Source: Paenochrobactrum pullorum
GTDB taxonomy: Bacteria; Pseudomonadota; Alphaproteobacteria; Rhizobiales; Rhizobiaceae
Length of the DNA stretch: 64,000 nucleotides
NCBI RefSeq assembly: GCF_041929845.1
Contig: NZ_JBHEEH010000001.1
Location: 1,116,001-1,180,000, forward strand
Reading direction: 5' to 3'
Within the stretch, counting starts at the first letter, position 1. Each line of letters opens with the position of its first letter. Positions 17,144 through 26,780 of this stretch are shown one piece after another. A program made the translations under genes and the position numbers. The notes under the pieces were generated by a model, which had not been told where the DNA came from, did not search any database, and saw only the letters and a list, made by a program, of their open reading frames with translations.

Positions 17144-18493
17144 GTGAGCTCAGACGATAAAAATCCGAAATCTCAGGAAGTTAAGCCTGTTGATGCATCT
17201 GAAGATGCAGCTAAGGTTGCGGATAAAGCAGCTGAGCTTGCAGATCAGGGCACTCATACAACAACGGATTTATCCGATGGCGAAGCATCGCCACGTATAG
17301 AGCAAGAAACCTATCCGCAGCCAGAACCAGTACAAGCCTCAGAAGCCGTTACAGAAGTGGCAGGCGATGTTGCAAGTGAATCGGCTAAGCCTTTCGTGCC
17401 AAAATCGGCTACAGAAGCCTTGCGTCCGCAACCGGGCCCAAAGCCGCCTAAAAAGCGCTCACGCGCTGCTCGCAGCCAGATTGTGATCTTTGCAAACTTC
17501 ATGCTTTCGTTGTTGGTTTTAACCGTTATCGCTGCATCGGCTCTTTTCTACTTTGGAAAATTGCAGTTTGATGGTCAGGGGCCCTTGCAGGAAGAAACCG
17601 CTTTTTTGGTGAAGCGTGGCTCCGGTATTACCGAAATTTCCGATAGTTTGGAACGGCGTGAATTTATCACGGATGCCCGTATTTTCCGTTATGGTGTGCG
17701 CGCATACGGCTTGGAAAATGATATGAAGGCCGGTGAATATATGATCCCGGCCGGTGCATCAATGCGTGATATCATGACCGTTCTGGTGAGTGGCAAGTCG
17801 ATCATGTATCCGCTGACCATTCCGGAAGGCTTAACGGTGAACCAGATTTTCGAGCGCCTGGACAAAAATGAAATTTTGACCGGGGCGTTGCCGAAAGAAA
17901 TGCCTGCCGAAGGCTCGCTGTTTACCGATACACTATATTTTACCCGTGGTACAACACGTGCTGAAATGGTTGAGCGTATGCTGGCTTCGCAGAAGAAGCT
18001 GGTTGAAGATATTTGGGCAACGCGTCAAAACGATCTTCCGGTTAAAGATATCAATGAATTTGTAACTTTGGCATCTATCGTTGAAAAAGAAACCGGCATC
18101 GCAGCAGAGCGCCCGCATGTTGCATCGGTTTTTGTCAATCGTCTCAATCAGGGTATGCGTTTGCAGTCTGATCCAACGATCATTTATGGTTTGTTTGGCG
18201 GTTTGGGCAAACCCTCTGACCGGCCGATTTATAAGTCTGATATCGAGAAGCCGACGCCATATAATACTTATGTAATCAACGGTTTACCTCCGACTCCAAT
18301 TGCCAATCCGGGTCGTGCTGCGTTGGAAGCGGTCGCAAAGCCGCTGGCAACCAAGGACGTTTATTTTGTTGCAGATGGTACCGGTGGTCATGTCTTTGCC
18401 GAGACGTTGAAAGAGCATAATGAAAATGTGCGTAAATGGCGTGGCATCGAGCAGCAAAAGCGCGATGCCGCCACTGCGCCGGCAGCGCAATAA
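17144..18493 (+). CDS. mltG: endolytic murein transglycosylase
   Basis: Inner-membrane lytic transglycosylase that cleaves nascent glycan strands and so helps set their length. The 449-residue product has a long polar, acidic N-terminal region facing the cytoplasm, one membrane helix at about 113-137, and the YceG domain after it. The catalytic Glu is in ASIVEKETG, at about residue 314, followed by QSDPTIIYG. I chose the GTG at 17144, preceded by GAGGT, rather than the TTG at 17093. In many alphaproteobacteria mltG follows fabF, as here. Confidence 0.94.
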   Translation: MSSDDKNPKSQEVKPVDASEDAAKVADKAAELADQGTHTTTDLSDGEASPRIEQETYPQPEPVQASEAVTEVAGDVASESAKPFVPKSATEALRPQPGPKPPKKRSRAARSQIVIFANFMLSLLVLTVIAASALFYFGKLQFDGQGPLQEETAFLVKRGSGITEISDSLERREFITDARIFRYGVRAYGLENDMKAGEYMIPAGASMRDIMTVLVSGKSIMYPLTIPEGLTVNQIFERLDKNEILTGALPKEMPAEGSLFTDTLYFTRGTTRAEMVERMLASQKKLVEDIWATRQNDLPVKDINEFVTLASIVEKETGIAAERPHVASVFVNRLNQGMRLQSDPTIIYGLFGGLGKPSDRPIYKSDIEKPTPYNTYVINGLPPTPIANPGRAALEAVAKPLATKDVYFVADGTGGHVFAETLKEHNENVRKWRGIEQQKRDAATAPAAQ

Positions 18494-18518
18494 AACTGGT
18501 AAAACAGCTTAAATCGTC

Positions 18519-18549
18519 GCGTGAAACGGGCAATTTGTCCGTTTCACGC
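18519..18549 (+). terminator. terminator after mltG
   Basis: A perfect 11-bp stem (18519-18529 with 18539-18549) with a 9-base loop, followed by an A/T-rich stretch with T clusters. It separates mltG from yicC. Confidence 0.75.
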
Positions 18550-18613
18550 ATATTTATTTCAGTATTTTTATCCATAAGATGAATACTAAAAATCAGCGCA
18601 GGGGTTGCGTCTT

Positions 18614-19513
18614 ATGACACTGCAAAGCATGACCGGGTTTGCCCGTTACAGCGGAACACACCAAAATGGCGGACTGGTGACGAATTTCACTTGGGAAATA
18701 CGCTCGGTGAATGGCAAGGGGCTTGATGTGCGTTTGCGGCTGCCGCAGGGCTTTGAAGCACTGGAGCACAATATTCGCGGCCTTGTCGCCAAAAGCTTCA
18801 CACGCGGTAATATGCAGGTGTCTTTGAATATTGATAATGGTGCGGAGCGCCATGAGGTTTCAATCAATTATACGCAGGTCGAAAAGCTGCTGAATGCCTC
18901 GCAAGAATTACAGGCGCGTTTTGGCGTTGCTCCTTTAACGCTTGATGGTTTATTTGCCCTTCGTGGCGTGTTGGATCAACCGCAAGAAGCGACTTCCGAA
19001 GAAGAAGAGGCTGCGTTAAAAGTAGCGGTGCTTGATGGCTTAAGCGCATTATTGTTGCAATTGAAAGAGACACGTGAGCTTGAAGGTCAGGCTCTGCAAC
19101 GCATCTTTGAAAAGCATGTGGACGAGATTTCGACCCTTACTGAAAAAGCGCGCCATGATCCGGCGCGTACTGTCGAAGCGATTAAAACCCGCTTGGCGTC
19201 GCAGGTTTCTCTGCTGCTGGATGCGTCACAACCGTTGGATAAAGACAGGCTTTATGCAGAAGCTGCTTATTTGGCCACCAAAGCTGACATACAAGAAGAA
19301 CTGGACAGACTGGACACACATGTGGCATCTGCCAGAAAATTATTAAAAGACGGCGGTGCAATCGGGCGCAAGCTTGATTTTCTGTCGCAAGAATTTAACC
19401 GTGAAGCCAACACACTTTGCGCGAAATCCAATGCAGCAACGATTACAGCCATCGGACTGGAACTCAAAGCGGCCGTTGATCAGTTTCGTGAACAGATACA
19501 GAATCTGGAGTAA
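18614..19513 (+). CDS. yicC: YicC/YloC family endoribonuclease
   Basis: A 299-residue protein with the family N-terminus MTLQSMTGFAR and the conserved C-terminal DUF1732 segment (LDFLSQEFNREANT and so on). Members of the family act as endoribonucleases in E. coli and B. subtilis, with a role in small-RNA turnover. The ATG at 18614 fits the family start better than the TTG at 18605. It lies 5 bases before gmk, the neighbour it has in many proteobacteria. Confidence 0.93.
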   Translation: MTLQSMTGFARYSGTHQNGGLVTNFTWEIRSVNGKGLDVRLRLPQGFEALEHNIRGLVAKSFTRGNMQVSLNIDNGAERHEVSINYTQVEKLLNASQELQARFGVAPLTLDGLFALRGVLDQPQEATSEEEEAALKVAVLDGLSALLLQLKETRELEGQALQRIFEKHVDEISTLTEKARHDPARTVEAIKTRLASQVSLLLDASQPLDKDRLYAEAAYLATKADIQEELDRLDTHVASARKLLKDGGAIGRKLDFLSQEFNREANTLCAKSNAATITAIGLELKAAVDQFREQIQNLE

Positions 19514-19518
19514 TTCAT

Positions 19519-20181
19519 ATGGCCATCTCATCAACTGAACATGGCGTTGCCCGTCGTGGCCTGATGCTGGTGATTTCTTCGCCGTCGGGCGCAGGAAAAT
19601 CAAGCATTGCAAGATTGTTGCTGGAAGACAGAGAGATGGATTTGTCCCTTTCTGTCAGCGTCACCACCCGCACACGTCGCCCGAGCGAGGTGGAAGGTAT
19701 CCACTATCATTTCATCAGTGTGGCTGAATTTGAACGTCTGCGTGATAGCGATGCACTGATTGAATATGCAGAAGTGCATGGCAATTTCTACGGTACGTTA
19801 CGTGCGACTGCTGAAGATGCACTGGCTGATGGTCAGGACATGTTGTTCGACATTGACTGGCAGGGTGCAGACCAGTTGCAGGCGAAAATGCCGGCCGACG
19901 TTGTTTCCATTTTTGTTTTGCCGCCATCCATGAAAGAACTGCAATCGCGTTTGCATCGCCGTGCGGAAGACAGTGTGGACGTGATAGAAACGCGCCTTCA
20001 TAATGCGCGCGTTGAAATTCAGAAATGGTCAAAATACGATTATATCGTCATCAATGAAGATTTGAATCGCTCTTATGCTGCGGTGAAAGCCATTGTAACC
20101 GCCGAGCGTTTGCGCCGTGACCGTCGTCCGGGATTGTTCGATTTTGTCGATCAGTTGTTGGGTGAGCCGGCAGACAAGTAA
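19519..20181 (+). CDS. gmk: guanylate kinase
   Basis: Phosphorylates GMP to GDP with ATP, an essential step towards GTP and dGTP. The 220-residue protein has the P-loop SPSGAGKSS at about 21-29, the GMP-binding TTRTRRPSEVEG region near 46-57, and DIDWQGA. The N-terminus has about 12 extra residues before the core. It begins 5 bases after the yicC stop and ends at a strong shared terminator. Confidence 0.97.
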   Translation: MAISSTEHGVARRGLMLVISSPSGAGKSSIARLLLEDREMDLSLSVSVTTRTRRPSEVEGIHYHFISVAEFERLRDSDALIEYAEVHGNFYGTLRATAEDALADGQDMLFDIDWQGADQLQAKMPADVVSIFVLPPSMKELQSRLHRRAEDSVDVIETRLHNARVEIQKWSKYDYIVINEDLNRSYAAVKAIVTAERLRRDRRPGLFDFVDQLLGEPADK

Positions 20182-20190
20182 GATAAAATA

Positions 20191-20220
20191 AAAAACGCCG
20201 GAGGTACTTCCGGCGTTTTT
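20191..20220. terminator. bidirectional terminator between gmk and ksgA
   Basis: A perfect 12-bp stem (20191-20202 with 20209-20220) with a 6-base loop, A-run on one side and T-run on the other. It serves the convergent gmk and ksgA transcripts. Confidence 0.93.
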
Positions 20221-20226
20221 TGTTCA

Positions 20227-21054
20227 TTAATCCAGTGCATTGGCAAGAGCAACAAACTCTTCAATGCTCAATGTTTCGGCGCGTCTGGTACCGTCAATAC
20301 CGGTCACTTCCAATAGCTTGGAACCATTGACGGGTTTAAGGCTTTGGCGCAGCATTTTACGACGTTGACCAAATGCCGCTTGCGTTATCCGTCCAAGCTT
20401 CTGCGCGTCGCATGGCAATGGATTGTCGAGCGGAGTGATATGTACCACCGACGACATGACTTTCGGTGGCGGTGTAAAAGCCTGTGGTGGTACATCAAAT
20501 GCAATGCGTGACTGGGTGCGCCAGCCCGCCAACACGGCCAAACGGCCGTAATGGTCGGTGTTGGGTGCTGCAACTATGCGCTCGGCCACTTCGCGCTGAA
20601 ACATCAATGTCATCGATCGATAATAAGGTGGCCAAGGCTCGCTTAACAGCCAGTTGATCAGCAATTGCGTGCCGACATTATAAGGCAGATTGGCGACAAT
20701 GCGTGGTTTGTTTTCATCTGGAAAGAGCGCTTGAAAATCTTGTTGCAGCGCATCGCCGGAAATCACTTTCAACCGACCCGGATAATGGCTTTCAATTTCG
20801 GCTAGTGCTGGCAGGCAGCGCTCATCGCGCTCAATCGCGGTCACAATTGCACCTTGCGCCAATAATGCGCGTGTCAGGCCACCAGGCCCGGGCCCCACTT
20901 CAATTACCGGCTGATCCTGCAATTGCCCTGCTTGGCGGGCAATTTTGGATGTCAGATTGAGGTCGAACAAAAAATTCTGGCCTAAAGATTTTTTAGGCAT
21001 CAAATCATATTGTTCGAGCACTTGACGCAAGGGAGGTAAATTATCAATGCTCAT
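20227..21054 (-). CDS. ksgA: 16S rRNA dimethyladenosine transferase
   Basis: Dimethylates two adjacent adenines near the 3-prime end of 16S rRNA (A1518/A1519 in E. coli numbering), a late step in 30S assembly. The 275-residue SAM-dependent enzyme has KKSLGQNFL at about 21-29, the SAM motif IEVGPGPGGLT at about 51-61, and the adenine-binding NLPYNVGT at 122-129. The ATG overlaps the pdxA stop as ATGA, so the two are translationally coupled, the same pairing seen in E. coli. Confidence 0.97.
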   Translation of the reverse strand: MSIDNLPPLRQVLEQYDLMPKKSLGQNFLFDLNLTSKIARQAGQLQDQPVIEVGPGPGGLTRALLAQGAIVTAIERDERCLPALAEIESHYPGRLKVISGDALQQDFQALFPDENKPRIVANLPYNVGTQLLINWLLSEPWPPYYRSMTLMFQREVAERIVAAPNTDHYGRLAVLAGWRTQSRIAFDVPPQAFTPPPKVMSSVVHITPLDNPLPCDAQKLGRITQAAFGQRRKMLRQSLKPVNGSKLLEVTGIDGTRRAETLSIEEFVALANALD

Positions 21055-22067
21055 ATACTTATATCTTCCATTGCTGTATCTGCCAGTCGACGTGCCAATT
21101 TGAGGGCAGCCAGTAGACTGTCAGGACGCGCAATATTCTTTCCTGCAATTTCAAATGCTGTGCCGTGATCTGGAGAGGTACGAATAAACGGCAGGCCGAG
21201 CGTGACATTCACGCTTTCATCAAAAGCCAGCGCTTTGGCCGGAATGAGAGCCTGATCATGATACATGCAGATTGCCACATCATAGGATTGGCGCGCACGC
21301 ACATGAAACATCGTATCAGCTGGCAGCGGGCCTTTGATATCCATGCCTTTTGCGCGTAGTGTTTCAATGGCAGGGGTGATGATGGTTTCATCCTCATGCC
21401 CTAAAGCACCGCCTTCACCTGCATGCGGATTCAAACCTGCAACGGCAATGCGTGGCTGCTGGATACCAAAACATATACGCAAATCGCGTTCAGTAATGAT
21501 GATGGTTTCTTCTATCAATACAGTGGTTAGCTGTTTTGGCACATCATGCAACGGAATATGGATGGTAACGGGTACGGCTCGTAAATCTGGCCCCGCCAGC
21601 AGCATAACCGGCATGACCGATCTGCCAAGATGTTTGGAGGCAAGCTGCGCCAAAAACTCCGTATGACCCGGATGCTCAAAACCGGCATCATAAAGCGGTT
21701 TCTTGGAAATAGGGCAGGTGACAACTGCAGCAGTTCTGTTTGCCATTGTCAATGCAACGGCTTTTTCAATTGCTTCAATAATACCCGCAGCATTTTCGGC
21801 TAATGGAATGCCGATTCTTTCAGTCAATGTATTTTCGAGCGCCATAACCGGTAAAAACTGTTCAAAATCAGTCTGTGCAGTTTCCGCTGTGGAAATTTTA
21901 ACGGGTATATCAAACTTTAAATGAGCGGCACGTAAACGCAACTGTTCAGGATCTGCGAGCGCTAAAAATGCTGGTACATTTAATTTACGCCGATTGAGCC
22001 AAAGCGCCAACGCTAAATCAGGCCCGATGCCGGATGGATCGCCGATACTAAGCGCTAATGGTTTCAT
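21051..22067 (-). CDS. pdxA: 4-hydroxythreonine-4-phosphate dehydrogenase
   Basis: Oxidises 4-phosphohydroxy-L-threonine in the DXP-dependent pathway to pyridoxal phosphate. From the ATG at 22067 (MKPLALSIGDPSGIG) it has 338 residues, the usual length. The divalent-metal His ligands are visible as H135 (GHTEF), H170 (TIHIPL) and H270 (MYHDQ), and the NPHAGEGG motif is intact. A longer frame to 22097 adds ten residues not seen in the family. It overlaps ksgA downstream; a large hairpin lies just upstream. Confidence 0.96.
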   Translation of the reverse strand: MKPLALSIGDPSGIGPDLALALWLNRRKLNVPAFLALADPEQLRLRAAHLKFDIPVKISTAETAQTDFEQFLPVMALENTLTERIGIPLAENAAGIIEAIEKAVALTMANRTAAVVTCPISKKPLYDAGFEHPGHTEFLAQLASKHLGRSVMPVMLLAGPDLRAVPVTIHIPLHDVPKQLTTVLIEETIIITERDLRICFGIQQPRIAVAGLNPHAGEGGALGHEDETIITPAIETLRAKGMDIKGPLPADTMFHVRARQSYDVAICMYHDQALIPAKALAFDESVNVTLGLPFIRTSPDHGTAFEIAGKNIARPDSLLAALKLARRLADTAMEDISI

Positions 22068-22090
22068 TTTAAGTCCGTTGTTAAATGCAA

Positions 22091-22126
22091 CTGCCATTTC
22101 AGCTTAATGAAAAGCTGAAATGGCAG
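22091..22126 (-). other. strong hairpin between the SurA-like gene and pdxA
   Basis: A perfect 15-bp stem (22091-22105 with 22112-22126) with a 6-base loop, ending 24 bases upstream of the pdxA ATG. On the minus strand there is no clean T run after it, so it looks more like a processing or attenuating structure than a full terminator. Confidence 0.6.
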
Positions 22127-22181
22127 CAAATGCAAAACATTAAAAATGTCGAAACAGAAAAGTACCTATATGTTTTGCACT

Positions 22182-23144
22182 TTAACGGTTGACGATACGA
22201 CCTTTTTTACGAAGCTCATCCAGATATTGCTTGCTGAGCTGATCGGCCTTTTGTTCTTGGCCTTTGGCTGATTGGGTGCCTTCAAGCGAGAAAACCAACT
22301 GAGCCACACGGTCATCTGACACTTTTCGTGTCGAACAGACAGCCAAAAACTCAACGCCTTTTTCAGTATCATGCGGTTTTGTCGTGCTGCCAACCGATGC
22401 TGCTTTGACGTCTTTTTCCCACTCGCCCGGCAATTGTGGTTCCAGAATGCGGCCAAGATCACGCACTGTCACGTCCAGCATACCTTTGGCTTGGCTACGG
22501 GTTGTCTCGCAGCTTTTAAAACGGGAACGTAATGTATTAGCATCCTGACGACGCTTGGCGATTAATGCAGGTGAACGCTTGGATGACGGGACCACAAAAA
22601 TAACCTGCTGCAGATGATATTCCGTTGCAACAGGTTTGCGTCCTCCGTCTTTCAACATACGTTGAACAGCATCCTCTTCGGAGATAATACCTTCTTCACG
22701 GAAACGGGAGCTGATCAGGCGCCCCCAACCCATCTGCACCATAATATATGTTTTAAAGTGCTCAGGCGTGATACCAGCTTGATTCATCATCTGGTTCATC
22801 TGAGCGACGCTCATCCGGTTGTTAGACGCAAAATTAGCGTAAGCAGCATTAACTTCTTGCGGTGAAATAACAATGCCGCGTGTTTTCATTTCAACACGCT
22901 TTAGCATTTCATCGGTCAGTTCTTGTCGTGCCTGACTGGTGAGGTTACCTTTTTTGCCTTGTACTTTTAAGAAAGCCGCACGTTTTTGGATGTCTCCGGA
23001 GGTAATGGCATTACTGTTGACAATGACTTTTACCTCGGTGCCTGAAGCTGCACTCGCCGGTTGGATGGCAGTTAAGGCGCCAACAGCAGTCAGGCAGATC
23101 GCTGCGCTGAAGAAAGATGCAATTATTGGCTTCTTAAAAATCAT
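22182..23144 (-). CDS. SurA-like periplasmic chaperone
   Basis: A 320-residue exported protein with a signal peptide ending at about residue 32 (IQPASA). A SurA N-terminal-type helical domain covers about 36-165. The region after it (about 168-285) sits where SurA has its parvulin PPIase domain but is divergent; whether it is an active isomerase is doubtful. It follows lptD on the same strand, so it probably helps fold outer-membrane proteins such as LptD. A 7-bp hairpin at 23164-23181 lies in its leader, close to the ATG. Confidence 0.8.
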   Translation of the reverse strand: MIFKKPIIASFFSAAICLTAVGALTAIQPASAASGTEVKVIVNSNAITSGDIQKRAAFLKVQGKKGNLTSQARQELTDEMLKRVEMKTRGIVISPQEVNAAYANFASNNRMSVAQMNQMMNQAGITPEHFKTYIMVQMGWGRLISSRFREEGIISEEDAVQRMLKDGGRKPVATEYHLQQVIFVVPSSKRSPALIAKRRQDANTLRSRFKSCETTRSQAKGMLDVTVRDLGRILEPQLPGEWEKDVKAASVGSTTKPHDTEKGVEFLAVCSTRKVSDDRVAQLVFSLEGTQSAKGQEQKADQLSKQYLDELRKKGRIVNR

Positions 23145-23316
23145 AACATATTTCCCAGGTCTTTCGCTGATTTTTCAGCGACTAGATAGAGTTCACCATT
23201 CACTGGATCAAATTTTGGTTACTTTATAGCGAAACCGATGCGGCGAAACAATGACGTCACTGTGAAGATGAATAAAAAGTTTAATGAGCGCCATAATGCA
23301 ATGGTCTGTCATAGTT

Positions 23317-25692
23317 TTACAACAGGCCATTTGCCATTTTGCTGGTTCCGCCGAAATCGCCCAATGTACGGAAGGTAATATTAAAACCGATACTATGGGA
23401 TGGCTTGCTTGCCTGTGACAGACCATTCGTGCTTGGAGGAGTACGCGACTGGCTATAAGTCATCGCATAGCTAAAGCATTCATCATCATAAGCAAGACCG
23501 GCAGAAGCACGCACTAATGTGCTCGATACCAACTCATATGTGCCACGTCCAAACATACGCCAGTTTTCGTTCAGTTTTGTTGATGCTGACATTGTCAGCT
23601 CTTGACGATCATCAATATAACCATAATTCGGTTGGGCAGCGATAAAAGCATAGCGCGCACCAATTGTCAGGCGTGACCAGCTCTGCTGTGCTTCAATTTC
23701 GCCGCGCTCCAGTGAGAAATCTTTGCGATTAAATCTGCCGCGCGCGGCAAGATTGAAGCCTTCACTGTTTGAAAGTCCGAGCATGGCCACATAATCAGAG
23801 CTTCGGTGCTCCAAGCCGGATTCAGCACCGACATTGACAAAGTCATGCGTTGCGAATGAGTTCAGACCGCCCAACTGAAAGGACTGACCTGCAAGACCAT
23901 AAACGCCCCATCCATTATTCAGATTGCCGGAATAACGTAAGCCAAGGTTGGCACGGGTACCGCCTTCAACGCGGTCATAGCCGGAAAATTTGTCCCGTTC
24001 AAACAGGTTGGTTGCGTCAAAAACAAAGCTTTGCGCATCTTCATTTGGCATTTCACCGGCGTAAGCTTCGTTATTGCGTACAAAAATCTGAGCGGTAGGC
24101 TCAATGATATGGGTACTGCTGGTGGACGAGAAAAGAATCGGCCAACGCACTTCCATCCCAGCGGTAGCCATGGCACGGAAAGCTTGCGAGCGGGTTACAT
24201 CAATTGAGTTGCTGTTGATGCCGATTGCATCGCCGCGCAACGCTAGAATTGGTGTAATGACCAAACCTTGTGGCGTGATGAAACTGCGCTTCCATTCCGC
24301 TTCTGATGTAAAGCGTGCATTTGTACCGCTTGCACCAGGTACGCGGTAATTGTCGGCACCAAATGAGATTTTATTAGATTGATTGTCGTATTGGTTTTTA
24401 CGGTAGAGAATCTGCAAATTATTGGTGATACTGAATTCGCCGCCATAAACTGCATCTGGCGCTATATATAAGTGATCCAGACTAGGGAAAACCCAAGGCT
24501 GTTTGGATGAGACTTCCCTCGGGTTCGAAGAAAGAAGATCTTCCTGCACGTCGAAGCGATAAAAATTTAAGTCGAAGTAGCTACGTTCACCAAGGCCAGT
24601 AAGGTAAATTTTCGAAGTTTGCGTTTTTGCAGAATAGCCTTCGATACTATAGGTGCGACTGAAGTTTTTATCGCTCTGAGCCATTACATCCCAGCCGTAT
24701 TTCCAGCGGGAGTTAATTTCGAAATCACCTTTGGATGCGATCATACCGCGATCGGTATTGTTGGCATCGGTTGTGTTCGAATTAAATTTATCTGAACTGA
24801 GCTGATGAATACCTGCGATCCGCAAGTTATAGCTGCCATTCTCAAGACGATGGCGCCATTCAGCCTCAGTTAAAAAACCTTGCTTTGTGTAGCCGGTGGT
24901 GGAGACCGTCAGATCATAGTTTGGTGCCAGATTCCAGAAATAGGATGCTTTCACACCAAAGCCGAGTTTATCTCTATAGGCAAAGCCTGGAAATAAGAAA
25001 CCGCTTTTACGTTTTACACTCGGATCAGCTATCTCAAAGGCTGGCAAAAATGCAATCGGCATACCGAAAAGTTCGAATTGTCCGCGTTCGAAACGAACTG
25101 TCTTACGTGCACCATTCCAGATGATTTTGCGGGCTTTGATTTGCCACAGCACAGGTTTGTCAGGATTTTTAGTGCAGGCCTGACAAGCTGTGTAAATACC
25201 ATTATTGAATGTGGTAATTTCACCACCACTGCGCTCGGCACTTTCGGCAACAAAGCGTGTGTCATCTGTCGTCTCGACGCGCAAGCCGTTCACAAAGCCG
25301 TCGCGGAAATCATCAGTGACATCAATTTCATCAGTGTAAATCGTATTACCGTCTTTTTCGACAATTTGCACATTGCCGGATGCGGTCATACGATTGGTTT
25401 GACGATTATAAGTGACTTTGTCAGCGACGAGGCGGTTGCCGTCATATTCGATTTGCACGGCACCTTGAGCCACGACAGTTTGCACATCGCGATCATAAAC
25501 CAGTTCGTCTGCCTGTAATAACATACGGGCATCCGGATTGGTTTTGAAGCCGTCTTCCAAGCTGCTTTGTGCCAAAACGGGGGAAGTGGTCGCAGCAAAG
25601 GGCACAATGCTTAACAAGCACGCAATAGCAGTCCCGCGAACGAGCTGTGAGAATATATTTGGCAAAATTAAGCGTGCTTTACTCAAACTCAC
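23317..25692 (-). CDS. lptD: LPS-assembly outer membrane protein LptD
   Basis: The outer-membrane barrel that inserts lipopolysaccharide into the outer leaflet. The 791-residue precursor has a signal peptide (cleavage near VLAQ at about 42), an OstA/LptA-like jellyroll at about 50-190, and a long beta-barrel region to the C-terminus. Cysteines are visible in ACQAC near residue 170 and another near the C-terminal end (DECFS). The start is a GTG at 25692 that shares one base with the lptG stop (TAGTG), 7 bases after GGAGG, so the two genes are coupled. The partner genes lptF and lptG precede it. Confidence 0.94.
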   Translation of the reverse strand: MSLSKARLILPNIFSQLVRGTAIACLLSIVPFAATTSPVLAQSSLEDGFKTNPDARMLLQADELVYDRDVQTVVAQGAVQIEYDGNRLVADKVTYNRQTNRMTASGNVQIVEKDGNTIYTDEIDVTDDFRDGFVNGLRVETTDDTRFVAESAERSGGEITTFNNGIYTACQACTKNPDKPVLWQIKARKIIWNGARKTVRFERGQFELFGMPIAFLPAFEIADPSVKRKSGFLFPGFAYRDKLGFGVKASYFWNLAPNYDLTVSTTGYTKQGFLTEAEWRHRLENGSYNLRIAGIHQLSSDKFNSNTTDANNTDRGMIASKGDFEINSRWKYGWDVMAQSDKNFSRTYSIEGYSAKTQTSKIYLTGLGERSYFDLNFYRFDVQEDLLSSNPREVSSKQPWVFPSLDHLYIAPDAVYGGEFSITNNLQILYRKNQYDNQSNKISFGADNYRVPGASGTNARFTSEAEWKRSFITPQGLVITPILALRGDAIGINSNSIDVTRSQAFRAMATAGMEVRWPILFSSTSSTHIIEPTAQIFVRNNEAYAGEMPNEDAQSFVFDATNLFERDKFSGYDRVEGGTRANLGLRYSGNLNNGWGVYGLAGQSFQLGGLNSFATHDFVNVGAESGLEHRSSDYVAMLGLSNSEGFNLAARGRFNRKDFSLERGEIEAQQSWSRLTIGARYAFIAAQPNYGYIDDRQELTMSASTKLNENWRMFGRGTYELVSSTLVRASAGLAYDDECFSYAMTYSQSRTPPSTNGLSQASKPSHSIGFNITFRTLGDFGGTSKMANGLL

Positions 25693-26780
25693 TAACCATC
25701 CTCCTTATGTAGCAAAAAGGAGACCCCGAAAAATGTAGCGATAACAACCGGTACCCATGCTGCCACAAAAGGCGGCACGAATCCGGCATTACCGAACGCC
25801 TTTACTAAAACCGTAACCACATAAAGCACGAAGCCGGCCATGACGCCACCCAGAATCATCGTTCCCGACTGACCAAAACGCACAAATTTGAGGGAAACCG
25901 TTGCTGCAATCAAAGTCATTGCCATTAAAAGAGCAGGTAAAGCCAGCAAAGACTGGAATTGCATGTCAAAAGCATTGGCTGAATAGCCGAATGAACGGGC
26001 CACTTTAATTGTGTGGGGAAGTTGGAGAAAGGGAATCGTTTCAGGGGATGCCAGCTTTTCCTGAACGAATTCAGGCCGCAACTGCGTGGGTATCTCGATT
26101 GATTTATACTGAACCGGCTCTTCTGCCAGTGCAAAACGTGTAACATCAGTGAGCTGCCAGACGCCGGGTTTCAAATCAGCTTGTCTGGCATCAAAGCGTT
26201 CTTTGATGCTCTTGTCGTCATTAAATGTAATGAAGGTAGCATCGGCCAAAGTCGCACCCTGATTAAGGATGGATTTGGCTCCGACAATGGTTTCACCTTC
26301 ATCAGTCTTTTGGCGCAGCCACGGATCACGTAAAGCGGAGACTGCTGTAACTTTACCGGTTTTCCATGATGCTGCAATTTCTTCGGCTTTGTTGAAGCCG
26401 TAAGCTGAGAGCGGATTGACGATGAAAATCGTGCCCAGACCGAACAGGAAAGCACCAAAACAGGCCGGCAACAGAAATTGCCATGCAGAGACACCAACAG
26501 AACGCGCAACCACCAATTCGTAGCGGCGATTAAGTGAGATAAGTGTTGCCATTGCGGAAAACAGAGCGACAAATGGGATCATTTGCTGCATTAAAAACGG
26601 AATGCGCAATGCTGAAACCACAAAAGCCTGCGTGACTGAATAATTCGGCAGGCTTGACATGCGGTTGGCATTTTCGGTGAAATCCAACAAGAGGGCGAGC
26701 GAAAAAATACCCAGCAAAAAATAGAAGGTGATGCGCACATAACGCATGAAGAAATAACGGGCGAGCGTCCAGCCGATCAT
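25692..26780 (-). CDS. lptG: LPS export permease LptG
   Basis: Membrane subunit of the LptB2FG transporter that extracts LPS from the inner membrane. The 362-residue YjgP/YjgQ-family protein has three N-terminal helices, a periplasmic jellyroll at about 130-265 and three C-terminal helices. Its ATG overlaps the stop of lptF in an ATGA arrangement, and its TAG overlaps the lptD start by one base. Confidence 0.94.
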   Translation of the reverse strand: MIGWTLARYFFMRYVRITFYFLLGIFSLALLLDFTENANRMSSLPNYSVTQAFVVSALRIPFLMQQMIPFVALFSAMATLISLNRRYELVVARSVGVSAWQFLLPACFGAFLFGLGTIFIVNPLSAYGFNKAEEIAASWKTGKVTAVSALRDPWLRQKTDEGETIVGAKSILNQGATLADATFITFNDDKSIKERFDARQADLKPGVWQLTDVTRFALAEEPVQYKSIEIPTQLRPEFVQEKLASPETIPFLQLPHTIKVARSFGYSANAFDMQFQSLLALPALLMAMTLIAATVSLKFVRFGQSGTMILGGVMAGFVLYVVTVLVKAFGNAGFVPPFVAAWVPVVIATFFGVSFLLHKEDG

